The notes below the pieces were generated by a model. The model saw nothing but the letters and a program-made list of their open reading frames with translations. It had not been told where the DNA came from and did no database searches. DNA of 42,823 nt from Clostridiales bacterium (GTDB lineage Bacteria; Bacillota; Clostridia; HGM11327): the NCBI GenBank assembly GCA_015056475.1, contig SVGF01000005.1:1-42823 (forward strand), read 5' to 3'. Within the stretch, counting starts at the first letter, position 1; every line of letters starts with the position of its first letter. Below are positions 29,907 to 38,918 of this stretch, one piece after another. The translations under genes were made by a program, and so were the position numbers.

Positions 29907-29913
29907 TTTTCAT

Positions 29914-29957
29914 GGGGACTTTTTCAAAAGTGAGGTTTTTTGGGGACTTTTTCAAAA
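29914..29957. repeat. 16-bp direct repeat GGGGACTTTTTCAAAA x2
   Basis: Copies at 29914-29929 and 29942-29957, 28-bp period. Confidence 0.85.
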
Positions 29958-29984
29958 AAGCCCCCAAACCCCAAAAACGGAAGT

Positions 29985-30023
29985 GCAAAATAGATTGGGC
30001 TATGGTAGCCCAATCTATTTTGC
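29985..30023. repeat. Perfect inverted repeat, 18-bp arms, 3-nt loop
   Basis: GCAAAATAGATTGGGCTA-TGG-TAGCCCAATCTATTTTGC. Confidence 0.9.
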
Positions 30024-30180
30024 GGGAAAAATTAGGATCGGCACATATCAAAAGTGAGATTTCTTGGAGAATTATTCAAAAATCCTAAATATAGAGAACA
30101 AAAATACAAAATGTATTATGCTTTGGTATCTAAACATATTTTGGAAATAAAGACCAAGTTATTACGGATAAACCAAAGTC

Positions 30181-30269
30181 TTCTCCAGTGGGAGAACAAG
30201 GTCGCAAGCGACCACCGAGTTTTGCAAGCAAAACATCAAGGTGGCACGCAAAGTGTGATGGATGAGGAG
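30181..30269. repeat. Multi-hairpin intergenic element
   Basis: Serial hairpins TTCTCC/GGAGAA, GGTCGC-AA-GCGACC, GTTTTGC-AA-GCAAAAC, CAC-GCAAA-GTG, CCTGATCAGG. Confidence 0.75.
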
Positions 30270-30361
30270 CCTGATCAGGATATTATTCAAAATCAAAAAA
30301 TATAAAAATATAGAATTGTATAAATAAGTTTATATAAAATTAAATACAAAAGGAAAACATT

Positions 30362-31849
30362 ATGAAGAAATACTTACAGATAGACAAAAACGACAACGTT
30401 GCTGTTGCACTTCACGACATGTCAAAGGGTGAAGTATTTGAGTACGAGGGTAATGAATATACCCTTTGCGAAGATATTTCCTGCGGTCATAAATTTGCAT
30501 TGAAAAACATCAATACAGGTGAAAACGTTATGAAATACGGCTTTGCGATAGGTCATGCAACTGAGGATATCCTTTTGGGTACATGGGTACATACTCACAA
30601 CGTAAAGACTAATCTTGAGGGTTTGCTTGAATACAAGTACGAGCCTGTTGAAGTACCTGCTATAGAGAAGATGGATGCCACGTTTGACGGTTTTGTAAGA
30701 GAAAACGGCGAGGTCGGAATTCGTAACGAGATATGGATAATCAACACAGTTGGTTGTGTTAACAAGACTGCCGAGCTTTTGGCAAAAAAGGCGCAGGAGC
30801 TTTCAAATATTTCTAAGGTTGATGGTGTTTACTGCTACACTCATCCATACGGCTGCTCACAGCTTGGTGACGACCACCTGAACACGCAGAAGATTCTTGC
30901 AGGTCTTATCCGTCATCCAAATGCGGGTGGTGTGCTTGTATTGAGTCTTGGTTGTGAGAACAACAATCTTGATAATTTCAAGCCTGTTTTGGGTGAATAT
31001 GACGAGAACAGAGTAAAATTCCTCGTTACTCAGAACGTTGAGGATGAAATTGAAGAAGGCTTGAAGCTCATAAGCGAGCTTATTGATTATGCGGGCGGAT
31101 TCAAGCGCGTGCCCGTCCCTGCATCAAAGCTCAAGATCGGTCTTAAGTGCGGCGGCTCCGACGGCTTCTCCGGAATTACTGCAAATCCTCTTTTGGGTAA
31201 ATTCTCCGATATGCTCTGCGCTTGCGGCGGTATTACAGTTCTTTCTGAGGTACCCGAAATGTTCGGTGCCGAAACTATTCTTATGAACAGAGCCGAAAAC
31301 GAGGATATATTTGAGAGGATCGTATCCATGATAAATAATTTCAAGCTTTATTTTACAAGATACGAGCAGAATATTTATGAAAATCCCTCTCCCGGAAACA
31401 AAAAGGGCGGCATCACAACTCTTGAGGATAAATCCCTCGGCTGCACACAAAAGGGCGGTCTTGGCGCAGTTGTTGACGTTTTGAACTACGGTGAAACTGC
31501 TCAAAAGCCGGGTCTTAATCTTTTGACAGGTCCGGGTAACGATATAGTTGCTTGTACGGCTCTTGCAGCATCGGGTGTTCACGCTATCCTTTTTACAACG
31601 GGCAGAGGCACACCACTTGGAGCACCCGTGCCGACGGTAAAGGTCGCAACAAATACCGCACTTGCTACAAAAAAATCAAATTGGATAGATTTTAACGCAG
31701 GTCAGCTTGTTGACGGTGTTTCTATGGAAGCAATGAGCAAGGAATTCTTTGAATACGTGCTTGATCTTGCATCGGGTAAGGCGCTTGCAAAGAACGAGAT
31801 AAACGGTTATAAGGAGATATCCATTTTCAAGGATGGAGTAACTTTATAA
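30362..31849 (+). CDS. uxaA: Altronate dehydratase
   Basis: UxaA/GarD-type: N-terminal SAF-like domain; GFVRENGEVGIRNEIWIINTVGCVN, THPYGCSQLGDDHLNTQKILAGLIRHPNAGGVLVLSLGCENN. Confidence 0.9.
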   Translation: MKKYLQIDKNDNVAVALHDMSKGEVFEYEGNEYTLCEDISCGHKFALKNINTGENVMKYGFAIGHATEDILLGTWVHTHNVKTNLEGLLEYKYEPVEVPAIEKMDATFDGFVRENGEVGIRNEIWIINTVGCVNKTAELLAKKAQELSNISKVDGVYCYTHPYGCSQLGDDHLNTQKILAGLIRHPNAGGVLVLSLGCENNNLDNFKPVLGEYDENRVKFLVTQNVEDEIEEGLKLISELIDYAGGFKRVPVPASKLKIGLKCGGSDGFSGITANPLLGKFSDMLCACGGITVLSEVPEMFGAETILMNRAENEDIFERIVSMINNFKLYFTRYEQNIYENPSPGNKKGGITTLEDKSLGCTQKGGLGAVVDVLNYGETAQKPGLNLLTGPGNDIVACTALAASGVHAILFTTGRGTPLGAPVPTVKVATNTALATKKSNWIDFNAGQLVDGVSMEAMSKEFFEYVLDLASGKALAKNEINGYKEISIFKDGVTL

Positions 31850-31950
31850 AAAATTAATAAAAAGTTTACAAATTATGCATATATTTGTTTGCTTTTTTTA
31901 GAGAAAAAAGGTAAAATATATGTAACTACTATTATATACTGGAGGTTAAT

Positions 31951-32301
31951 ATGAACGTAATTCGCGAAAATGACAATGGTACTATTAATATAAACACAGA
32001 CGTAATTGCTACTATTGCCGGAAATGTTGCGCTCAACAGCTACGGTGTGGTTGGTATGTCTGCTCGAAGAATAACAGATGACGTTGCCGAGCTTTTGGGA
32101 AAAGAAAACGTAACGAAGGGTATAACCGTTGACGTTGTTGACAATGAGGTTATAGTTTCGATGCACGTTATAGTAAAGTACGGTATAGCTATCAACACGG
32201 TTGCAGATAATATTATCAGCGCTGTTAACTATACGATAGAGAATTTGACCGGTATTAAGGTCAACTGGATAAAGTTTTTTGTGGAAGGCGTCAGACTTTA
32301 A
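31951..32301 (+). CDS. Asp23/Gls24 family envelope stress response protein
   Basis: 116 aa, INTDVIATIAGNVALNSYGVVGMSA; upstream of a DAK2-domain gene as in many Firmicutes. Confidence 0.85.
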   Translation: MNVIRENDNGTININTDVIATIAGNVALNSYGVVGMSARRITDDVAELLGKENVTKGITVDVVDNEVIVSMHVIVKYGIAINTVADNIISAVNYTIENLTGIKVNWIKFFVEGVRL

Positions 32302-32327
32302 TTGAGATCTGACAAAGGTGTTTTGTT

Positions 32328-33980
32328 TTGAATACTAACATAATAAACGGTGAATTACTCAAGGATATGTTCTTTTGTGCTGCGCACAACCTTGAGGAAA
32401 ACAAGGCGTTCATCAATGAATTGAACGTTTATCCCGTTCCGGACGGCGACACTGGTACAAATATGTCACTTACCATGCAGTCTGCCCTGAAGGAAGCGGC
32501 AAAGACAACCAATATAACCGCAACAGGTATAGCAAGTGCCGTGTCTACAGGCGCACTTAAGGGTGCAAGAGGTAACTCAGGTGTTATTCTTTCTCAGATA
32601 TTCAGAGGCTTTTCTAAGTCCCTTTCAGGAAAGAATGAAATTAAGGTAGCAGATTTTGCAGATGCTTTGCAATCTGCGGCGGACAATGCTTACAAGGCTG
32701 TCATGAAGCCTTCCGAAGGTACTATCCTTACGGTAGTACGTCTTACTGCAAAAAAGGCTGTTGATATCAAGCGCAACGTTAAGGATTTTGATACGTTCTT
32801 TGCTGAAATATGCAAGGCAGCTAAAAAGGCTCTTGATGAAACTCCCGAAATGCTTCCCGTATTGAAGCAGGCTGGCGTTGTTGACTCCGGCGGTATGGGT
32901 TTTTATTGCATAATCAGAGGCTTTGAAATGGCGCTTCAGGAGGATTCAACTCTTGACCTTAAGGAGTACGAAAAGACTACCGAAAAGCAGTTTGAGCAGG
33001 TAAGCTTTAACGATTTCGTTGACGAGCACGATGCAGACAATATCACTTTTACGTATTGTACTGAATTCTTTGTTTACGAGTCCGATAATATATTCCCCTC
33101 CGATATAGAGGATATTTTTAAGGCAGAGTTTGACCCCAAGGGCGATTCAATGCTCGTTATTCATCAGGAAGGCGTTGTAAAGACACACATACATACAAAC
33201 GTTCCCGTTGAGGTTTTGGCGTTTGCAACAAAGTACGGTGTGCTTCAGGACGTTAAGATCGAGAATATGCGCTTACAGAACGAAGAAATGAAAGCTGCAA
33301 AGGGTGAGGTAACACCAAAGAAGGATATAGGTATAGTTGTTATATCCATGGGTGACGGTATCACAGAGATCGTTAAGTCGCTCGGTGCAGATATCATAGT
33401 TGGCGGCGGTCAGACAATGAACCCCAGCATTGAGGATATTGCTCACGCAGTCGAAAAGGCTAATGCAGAGCACGTTATAGTATTCCCGAACAATAAGAAC
33501 ATAATCCTTGCGGCTGAAAAGGCAAAGGATCTTTGTGAGGGTTATGACGTAAGGATCATTCCCACAAAGAGCGTTCAGCAGTGCATCTCCGCTATGATCA
33601 TGTATAATCCCGATGACGGCATTGACGCTACAGAGGAGTCCTTTAAGGAGATAATTTCAAGCGTTGCTTACGGTCAGATCACAAACGCTGTAAGAGATAC
33701 TGTTATTGACGACATTGAGGTTCATGAGGGTGATTTTATTGCACTCATCAAGAACAAGCTCAAGGTTTCCGGCGCAGAGCTTATGGAGGTTTCTAAGGAG
33801 ATGATATCTCAGATGGTAAGCGAGGAAAGCTCGCTCGTTACTATCTACTACGGTGAGGGTACAACACAGGCTTTTGCTGAGGAGCTTGCAGCTTACGTGC
33901 AGGAAACGTACGATTTTGTTGATGCCGAGGTTTATAACGGTGGTCAGCCGGTTTACAATATACTGGTATCAGTTGACTGA
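32328..33980 (+). CDS. DAK2 (DhaL)-domain protein, FakA-like fatty acid kinase subunit
   Basis: TTG start; VYPVPDGDTGTNMSLTMQSAL, GARGNSGVILSQIFRGF, DSGGMGF. Confidence 0.88.
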   Translation: MNTNIINGELLKDMFFCAAHNLEENKAFINELNVYPVPDGDTGTNMSLTMQSALKEAAKTTNITATGIASAVSTGALKGARGNSGVILSQIFRGFSKSLSGKNEIKVADFADALQSAADNAYKAVMKPSEGTILTVVRLTAKKAVDIKRNVKDFDTFFAEICKAAKKALDETPEMLPVLKQAGVVDSGGMGFYCIIRGFEMALQEDSTLDLKEYEKTTEKQFEQVSFNDFVDEHDADNITFTYCTEFFVYESDNIFPSDIEDIFKAEFDPKGDSMLVIHQEGVVKTHIHTNVPVEVLAFATKYGVLQDVKIENMRLQNEEMKAAKGEVTPKKDIGIVVISMGDGITEIVKSLGADIIVGGGQTMNPSIEDIAHAVEKANAEHVIVFPNNKNIILAAEKAKDLCEGYDVRIIPTKSVQQCISAMIMYNPDDGIDATEESFKEIISSVAYGQITNAVRDTVIDDIEVHEGDFIALIKNKLKVSGAELMEVSKEMISQMVSEESSLVTIYYGEGTTQAFAEELAAYVQETYDFVDAEVYNGGQPVYNILVSVD

Positions 33981-33994
33981 TAAAGATATTTTCT

Positions 33995-34021
33995 GGACGG
34001 CTTTTTTGCCGTCCTTTTTTT
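33995..34021 (+). terminator. Intrinsic terminator
   Basis: GGACGGC-TTTTTT-GCCGTCC followed by TTTTTTT. Confidence 0.85.
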
Positions 34022-34031
34022 AGCGAGGAAT

Positions 34032-36071
34032 ATGAATAGTATAAACGATCCCATCAGCGTTATTAAGGGTGTGGGAGAAAAAAAGGCACGGGCGTTTGCT
34101 TTGGCGGGGATCAATACCGTGCGCGACGTTGTGGAATATTATCCCACAAGATATGAATATTACAGATATTACGATTCACCTGCCCATATTTTTGAAAAAG
34201 GCAACGTGGTATTTTATGCTACCTATGATGGTACTGCAACGCGTCAATACGCAAAAACTGTTGGCATGTTCATCCGCTGGAGAATAAAAACGGGCACGAC
34301 CGACGTTATGTTGACTTGGTTTAACCAGCCGTATATATTGAATGCGCTTCAAAAGGGCAAGCGTTACTGTATAAAGTGCTCGGTTGAGTACAAAAAAGGA
34401 CTCTGGCAGGCGGTAAATCCAAAGTTTTCGTCAACCGAGGAGTACAACCAAAGCGTGCTTGAGCCTGTTTACAGAAGCATTAAGGGAATAGGTCAATCGG
34501 AGCTGCAAAAATTCATAAGACTTGGTATTGAGCATATCGGTGGCGGGCAGGAGTGCGACACTCTGCCAAAATTGATACGAGAAAGATATGATGTTCAGGG
34601 CTACGTTGAATCTCTCAGAAGCGTACATTTCCCCACGGGTGAGGATGAGTGCATAAAGGGAAACAAAAGGCTTATATTCGAGGAGTTTTTTGAATTCAGA
34701 ATGCGACAAATGCTTTCCGCCGCAAGGCGTGATGAGGGCAATGCCGCAGTTGAAGTGAGCGACAATGCGGTTGCGGAATATGAAAGTATGCTCCCGTACA
34801 AGCTGACGAATGCGCAGAAAAAGGCAATGGACGACGTTTTGCGCGACTTAAAAAAGCAAAAGCCCATGAACAGAATGATACAGGGTGACGTTGGCTCGGG
34901 TAAGACTGCAGTTGCCTTTGCGGGATGCTGGATGGCAAAAAGTGCAGGTTTTCAATCGATAATTATGGTGCCAACCGAGGTGCTTGCAAGACAGCATCTG
35001 GCTTCGTTTGAAAAAACGTTTGATGGGAAAAGAATTACCGCAAGACTTCTTGTGGGAAGCATGAAGGTCAGCGAAAAAAGAGCTGTGCTTGAGGGCTACA
35101 AAAACGGCACGGTTGACGTTTTGATAGGTACACACGCTGTGCTTGAGGAAAACGTTGAGTCCGAAAACGTTGGGCTTGTTATAACGGACGAGCAGCACAG
35201 ATTTGGTGTTAAGCAGAGATTGAACCTTAAAAACAAGGGCAAACCCGTAAATATGCTGGTTATGACGGCAACACCCATTCCCAGGACACTCTCGATGGTG
35301 GTTTACGGTGATCTTGACGTTTCGGTAATAGATGAGCTTCCGCCGGACAGAGTGCCCATAAGAACTTACGCAGTCAACGGCACTATGAGGGAGAGGATTT
35401 ATAAATTCATAGTTGAGCAGGTAAAGGCAGGCTTTCAGGCTTACGTGATATGCCCGTTAATAGAGGATGAGGATGAAAACAAGGCATCCGTAAAGCAGCA
35501 TTTTACAAGGCTTTCTCAGAATGAGCTCAGCGAGGTAAAAACGGGAATGCTTTTTGGCTCCATGAAGGCAGATCAAAAGGATAAGGTGATGTCTGCATTT
35601 GCAAACGGCGAGATAGACGTGCTGATATCCACAACGGTGATCGAGGTTGGTGTAAACGTGCCAAACGCTACCGTGATCGTCATTGAAGACGCAGAAAAAT
35701 TCGGCCTTGCACAGCTTCATCAGCTGAGGGGCAGAGTAGGTAGGGGAAAAGAGCAGTCACATTGCATACTTATTTCGGACAGTAACCGCGAAATGGCAAA
35801 GGAAAGACTTTCATGCCTCGTTAAAACTACCGACGGCTTTGAAATTGCTTCTTTTGATATGAAGCTGAGAGGTCAGGGAGAATATTTCGGATTAAGACAG
35901 CACGGTAAGGAACAATTCCGTTTTGGTGATCTTATGAGGGATATGGAAATATTTACCCTTGCGGCGGATGCTGTGGAATTTGTAAAAGCACACAAGGATG
36001 AGCTTGGCGATTTTTACCAAACTGCATATGAGCGTGCAAAAAAGCTTAATGATGAGATTGTTTTTAATTGA
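34032..36071 (+). CDS. recG: ATP-dependent DNA helicase RecG
   Basis: MIQGDVGSGKTAVAF, ITDEQHRFGVKQR, MTATPIPRTLSMVVYGDLDVSVIDELPPDR, QLRGRVGRG. Confidence 0.94.
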   Translation: MNSINDPISVIKGVGEKKARAFALAGINTVRDVVEYYPTRYEYYRYYDSPAHIFEKGNVVFYATYDGTATRQYAKTVGMFIRWRIKTGTTDVMLTWFNQPYILNALQKGKRYCIKCSVEYKKGLWQAVNPKFSSTEEYNQSVLEPVYRSIKGIGQSELQKFIRLGIEHIGGGQECDTLPKLIRERYDVQGYVESLRSVHFPTGEDECIKGNKRLIFEEFFEFRMRQMLSAARRDEGNAAVEVSDNAVAEYESMLPYKLTNAQKKAMDDVLRDLKKQKPMNRMIQGDVGSGKTAVAFAGCWMAKSAGFQSIIMVPTEVLARQHLASFEKTFDGKRITARLLVGSMKVSEKRAVLEGYKNGTVDVLIGTHAVLEENVESENVGLVITDEQHRFGVKQRLNLKNKGKPVNMLVMTATPIPRTLSMVVYGDLDVSVIDELPPDRVPIRTYAVNGTMRERIYKFIVEQVKAGFQAYVICPLIEDEDENKASVKQHFTRLSQNELSEVKTGMLFGSMKADQKDKVMSAFANGEIDVLISTTVIEVGVNVPNATVIVIEDAEKFGLAQLHQLRGRVGRGKEQSHCILISDSNREMAKERLSCLVKTTDGFEIASFDMKLRGQGEYFGLRQHGKEQFRFGDLMRDMEIFTLAADAVEFVKAHKDELGDFYQTAYERAKKLNDEIVFN

Positions 36072-36075
36072 TAAA

Positions 36076-36297
36076 TTATCTGAATTCAAATAATTTCCAT
36101 AACTCAATTTCAAGCTTTTCTGCAATAGTCATAAACACGTCAACCGAGGCTGAACATCCGCTTTCGATTTTTTGAATATGGTTTCTGCTGACTTCGCAAA
36201 GCTCTGCAAGCTCAAGCTGTGTTAATGATTTTTCTTTTCTGTAATAGGCTACGTTGAGTCCTATCTTGATCCATTTTTTGTAGTGAGTTTGTTCCAT
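36076..36297 (-). CDS. Small XRE-family HTH regulator
   Basis: 73 aa, GLNVAYYRKEKSLTQLELAELCEVSRNHIQKIESGCSASVDVFMTIAEKL. Confidence 0.8.
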   Translation of the reverse strand: MEQTHYKKWIKIGLNVAYYRKEKSLTQLELAELCEVSRNHIQKIESGCSASVDVFMTIAEKLEIELWKLFEFR

Positions 36298-36462
36298 ATT
36301 AACTCTCCTTTACGAAATTTTGGTGTTTATTCTATAATACTTAGTATATCTCGTAAATGAAAAAATATCGACACACTCACACTATGCAAATACACACTAA
36401 TAGATTGCTTTTTCGTACTGTGTATGATAAAATATACATATACAGGTTGTACGGAGGCAAAA

Positions 36463-36792
36463 ATGAAGCTTGCAGTTATTGGGTCAAGAGGAATAATAGT
36501 GGAGGATATTGAACGGTATTTACCCGATGGGATTGACGAGATAGTTTCCGGCGGTGCAAGGGGTGCGGATCTTTGCGCTAAAGAATACGCTGTTTCAAGA
36601 TCTATAAAATATACGGAGTTTTTGCCCGATTATAACAGATACGGAAGGGCAGCGCCCATAAAAAGAAATGATGAAATAATAAATTATGCAGATGAGATCA
36701 TTGCTTTTTGGGACGGTGCTTCAAAGGGCACTCAATATACTGTAAAAAGAGCGCAAAAGCTCGGTAAAAAGGTGACAGTAATAATTTTATGA
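36463..36792 (+). CDS. SLOG-superfamily (DUF2493/YAcAr-like) protein
   Basis: MKLAVIGSRGI...EIVSGGARGADLCAKEYA...KRNDEIINYADEIIAFWDGASKGTQYTVKRAQKLGKKVTVI; GGAGG SD. Confidence 0.75.
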   Translation: MKLAVIGSRGIIVEDIERYLPDGIDEIVSGGARGADLCAKEYAVSRSIKYTEFLPDYNRYGRAAPIKRNDEIINYADEIIAFWDGASKGTQYTVKRAQKLGKKVTVIIL

Positions 36793-36800
36793 CAAAAATC

Positions 36801-36833
36801 GGCACGATGCGTCAAATTTCGACGTAACGTGCC
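36801..36833. terminator. Hairpin between convergent genes
   Basis: GGCACG ... CGTGCC with an inner GCGTC/GACGT stem. Confidence 0.5.
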
Positions 36834-36842
36834 ATAATTATT

Positions 36843-37976
36843 TTATATACTCAAAAATATTCTGAAAAGAGTTTTTAATCTTTCAATAAACGTGTTTCTG
36901 TTAGTCCCTCTTGTTGTAACAAGGGGGATGCTTTTTATTTTGTCGCCGTTAATAAAAACTGTAAGCACTCCTACCTCGTCACCGATATTTACGGGTGCAG
37001 GATATTCAGTCGAATACATTTGCTTTTTGATATTGACTGTATCGTTTTGGCTTAAAGGATAATAAAATTCATCTTTTACTGCATAATTAAGCCAATCGTC
37101 AAAGCCGTCGGTAACGTTGATGACACCGCTGTGATCGTTTTGAGAAATGATTTTTTTAAGCTCGTAATTTTCAAATCCGTGGTCAAGCATAGCAGAGCAT
37201 TCCTCATACATAGGTCTGCAGCCGAGCACAACTGCAATGAGCGTCATTCCATCCCTTTCGGCAGAAGAAACAAGGCATCTGCCCGCCGCAATGGTGTAAC
37301 CGGTTTTGATGCCGTTTGCACCATCGTAATTGTAAAGCATTTTGTTTTCGTTTATTAAAATGCGATCGTGCTCCATGCCTTCCCAAGGGATAGAGATCTT
37401 TTTTGTGGAAACGATTCTGGCAAAGGTATCGTTTTGCATTGCGGCTCTTGCAATAAGTGCAAGATCAAAAGCTGTTGTGTAATGCTCAGGTGAGGGAAGT
37501 CCACTTGGATTTACAAAATGCGACGACGTGCATCCCAGGGATGATGCTTTTTGATTCATCATTTCTGCAAAACCCGATATTGTGCCGCCGCAATGTAAGG
37601 CAAGCGCTGTGGCGGCGTCGTTACCGGAGCGAAGCATCAAGCCGTATAAAAGCTCAAGAACTGTGAGCTTTTCTCCTTTTTTGAGATATATGGATGAGCC
37701 CTCAACTCCTTGAGCCTCGGCGGGGATGGTTACCGTTTGGGATAGGTCACAGCTTTCTATTACTACCAAAGCGGTAAGTATTTTTGTGGTGCTGGCAGGG
37801 TATCTGATGGCGTGCTCGTTTTTTGAATAAAGCACTCGCCCCTCGCTCATCTCCATTAGCAGGGCACACTCTGCTGTGAGCGTGCTTGTCTGGGCAAAGG
37901 AGCAGCAAGGGGTAATAAAAGAAAGTATAAGAGAAAATATGATGTTAGCTGTTATTATTTTTGTGCTTAGTGACAA
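36843..37976 (-). CDS. D-alanyl-D-alanine carboxypeptidase (DacF/PBP5 family)
   Basis: RYPASTTKILTALVVIE (SxxK), RSGNDAATALA, GIKTGYTIAAGRCLVSSAER (KTG). Confidence 0.9.
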   Translation of the reverse strand: MSLSTKIITANIIFSLILSFITPCCSFAQTSTLTAECALLMEMSEGRVLYSKNEHAIRYPASTTKILTALVVIESCDLSQTVTIPAEAQGVEGSSIYLKKGEKLTVLELLYGLMLRSGNDAATALALHCGGTISGFAEMMNQKASSLGCTSSHFVNPSGLPSPEHYTTAFDLALIARAAMQNDTFARIVSTKKISIPWEGMEHDRILINENKMLYNYDGANGIKTGYTIAAGRCLVSSAERDGMTLIAVVLGCRPMYEECSAMLDHGFENYELKKIISQNDHSGVINVTDGFDDWLNYAVKDEFYYPLSQNDTVNIKKQMYSTEYPAPVNIGDEVGVLTVFINGDKIKSIPLVTTRGTNRNTFIERLKTLFRIFLSI

Positions 37977-38352
37977 TGTTTTTTATCTCCTCTATAAGCC
38001 GTGGTATGCTGTCAATAATTCTGTCTGCATATGAAGCATATTCAGCAGAGAGGAGCTTTATGCCGGCTTCGTCACTCACAATAAATCCGAGTGGCTTTAT
38101 GCTTACACCGGACGACGCTCCGCCTATAAAATTCAGCGGGTCGCAGTCGTCTTGTTGGGGTGAATTTTTGTTCAATACGTTATCGCAAAGCTCACCGCCA
38201 CCGCTTATGAATCCAAAGCTAACCTTTGAAAACGGTATTACCGTGCGGATGGCGTCGATGCTTATGGGCTCGCCGATAACGGTATCAACGTCAACCATGC
38301 TGCGGATCTCCTTTAGTGTGCTTTCCATTGTAGTCTGAATTGGTCTTGTCAT
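37945..38352 (-). CDS. Sporulation protein GerW/YtfJ family
   Basis: TLKEIRSMVDVDTVIGEPISIDAIRTVIPFSKVSFGFISGGGE, FIGGASSGVSIKPLGFIV. Confidence 0.88.
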   Translation of the reverse strand: MTRPIQTTMESTLKEIRSMVDVDTVIGEPISIDAIRTVIPFSKVSFGFISGGGELCDNVLNKNSPQQDDCDPLNFIGGASSGVSIKPLGFIVSDEAGIKLLSAEYASYADRIIDSIPRLIEEIKNIVTKHKNNNS

Positions 38353-38830
38353 TTTTATTCCTCCGTTTGTTTATTATAAGTATTCTTAAAATATCGAGTA
38401 TTTTTATTAAAAACGTGCCGTCAAGCTCAAAAGTGATAATATCTTTATTGTATTCGGGCAAAACTCTCACGTCAAGGGAAGCATTTTTGAAGTTTTTTAT
38501 AAAAGCTGTATATATTTTGCAAAAAAGCGTCCTTATTGCACCCACGGCAATTGCAGTTGCAAATGCGTCGTCCAAGCCAATGACAGAGTGGACGGTAAGC
38601 TTTTTTACGTATATTCTGTCAATATATTCAAACGTGTTTTTGATACGTGTGAGTGGCGAGAGAGCTTTCTTTTTGCGTGTTGAGGTCGGAAGCCTGATTT
38701 TTATACCAAATAAATAAGTGTGTAAATCAAAGCTTGTTGTGGCGGTATTTATATATATTCTCAGCTTCAGCTTGTAATTTATAAGAGCAAGCAATAAAAG
38801 TATAACGACGGGCAGGATCAATAGCTTCAT
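38291..38830 (-). CDS. DUF2953-like membrane-associated protein
   Basis: Position upstream of ytfJ; YVKKLTVHSVIGLDDAFATAIAVGAIRTL, VRVLPEYNKDIITFELDGTFLIKI. Confidence 0.7.
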   Translation of the reverse strand: MKLLILPVVILLLLALINYKLKLRIYINTATTSFDLHTYLFGIKIRLPTSTRKKKALSPLTRIKNTFEYIDRIYVKKLTVHSVIGLDDAFATAIAVGAIRTLFCKIYTAFIKNFKNASLDVRVLPEYNKDIITFELDGTFLIKILDILRILIINKRRNKNDKTNSDYNGKHTKGDPQHG

Positions 38831-38918
38831 AACAATATCCTCTTGCTATGTATTTACAAGTAAAGTATTTCCTAAAATTTGGATATTAAACATATAATTT
38901 TCAAAAAGGGGGATACAA

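Noticed and set aside
29903-30305. Two short ORFs (61 and 83 aa) after mutS2
   Set aside because: They span direct/inverted repeats and hairpins; mutual similarity is explained by repeat duplication. Reported as repeat, not CDS.
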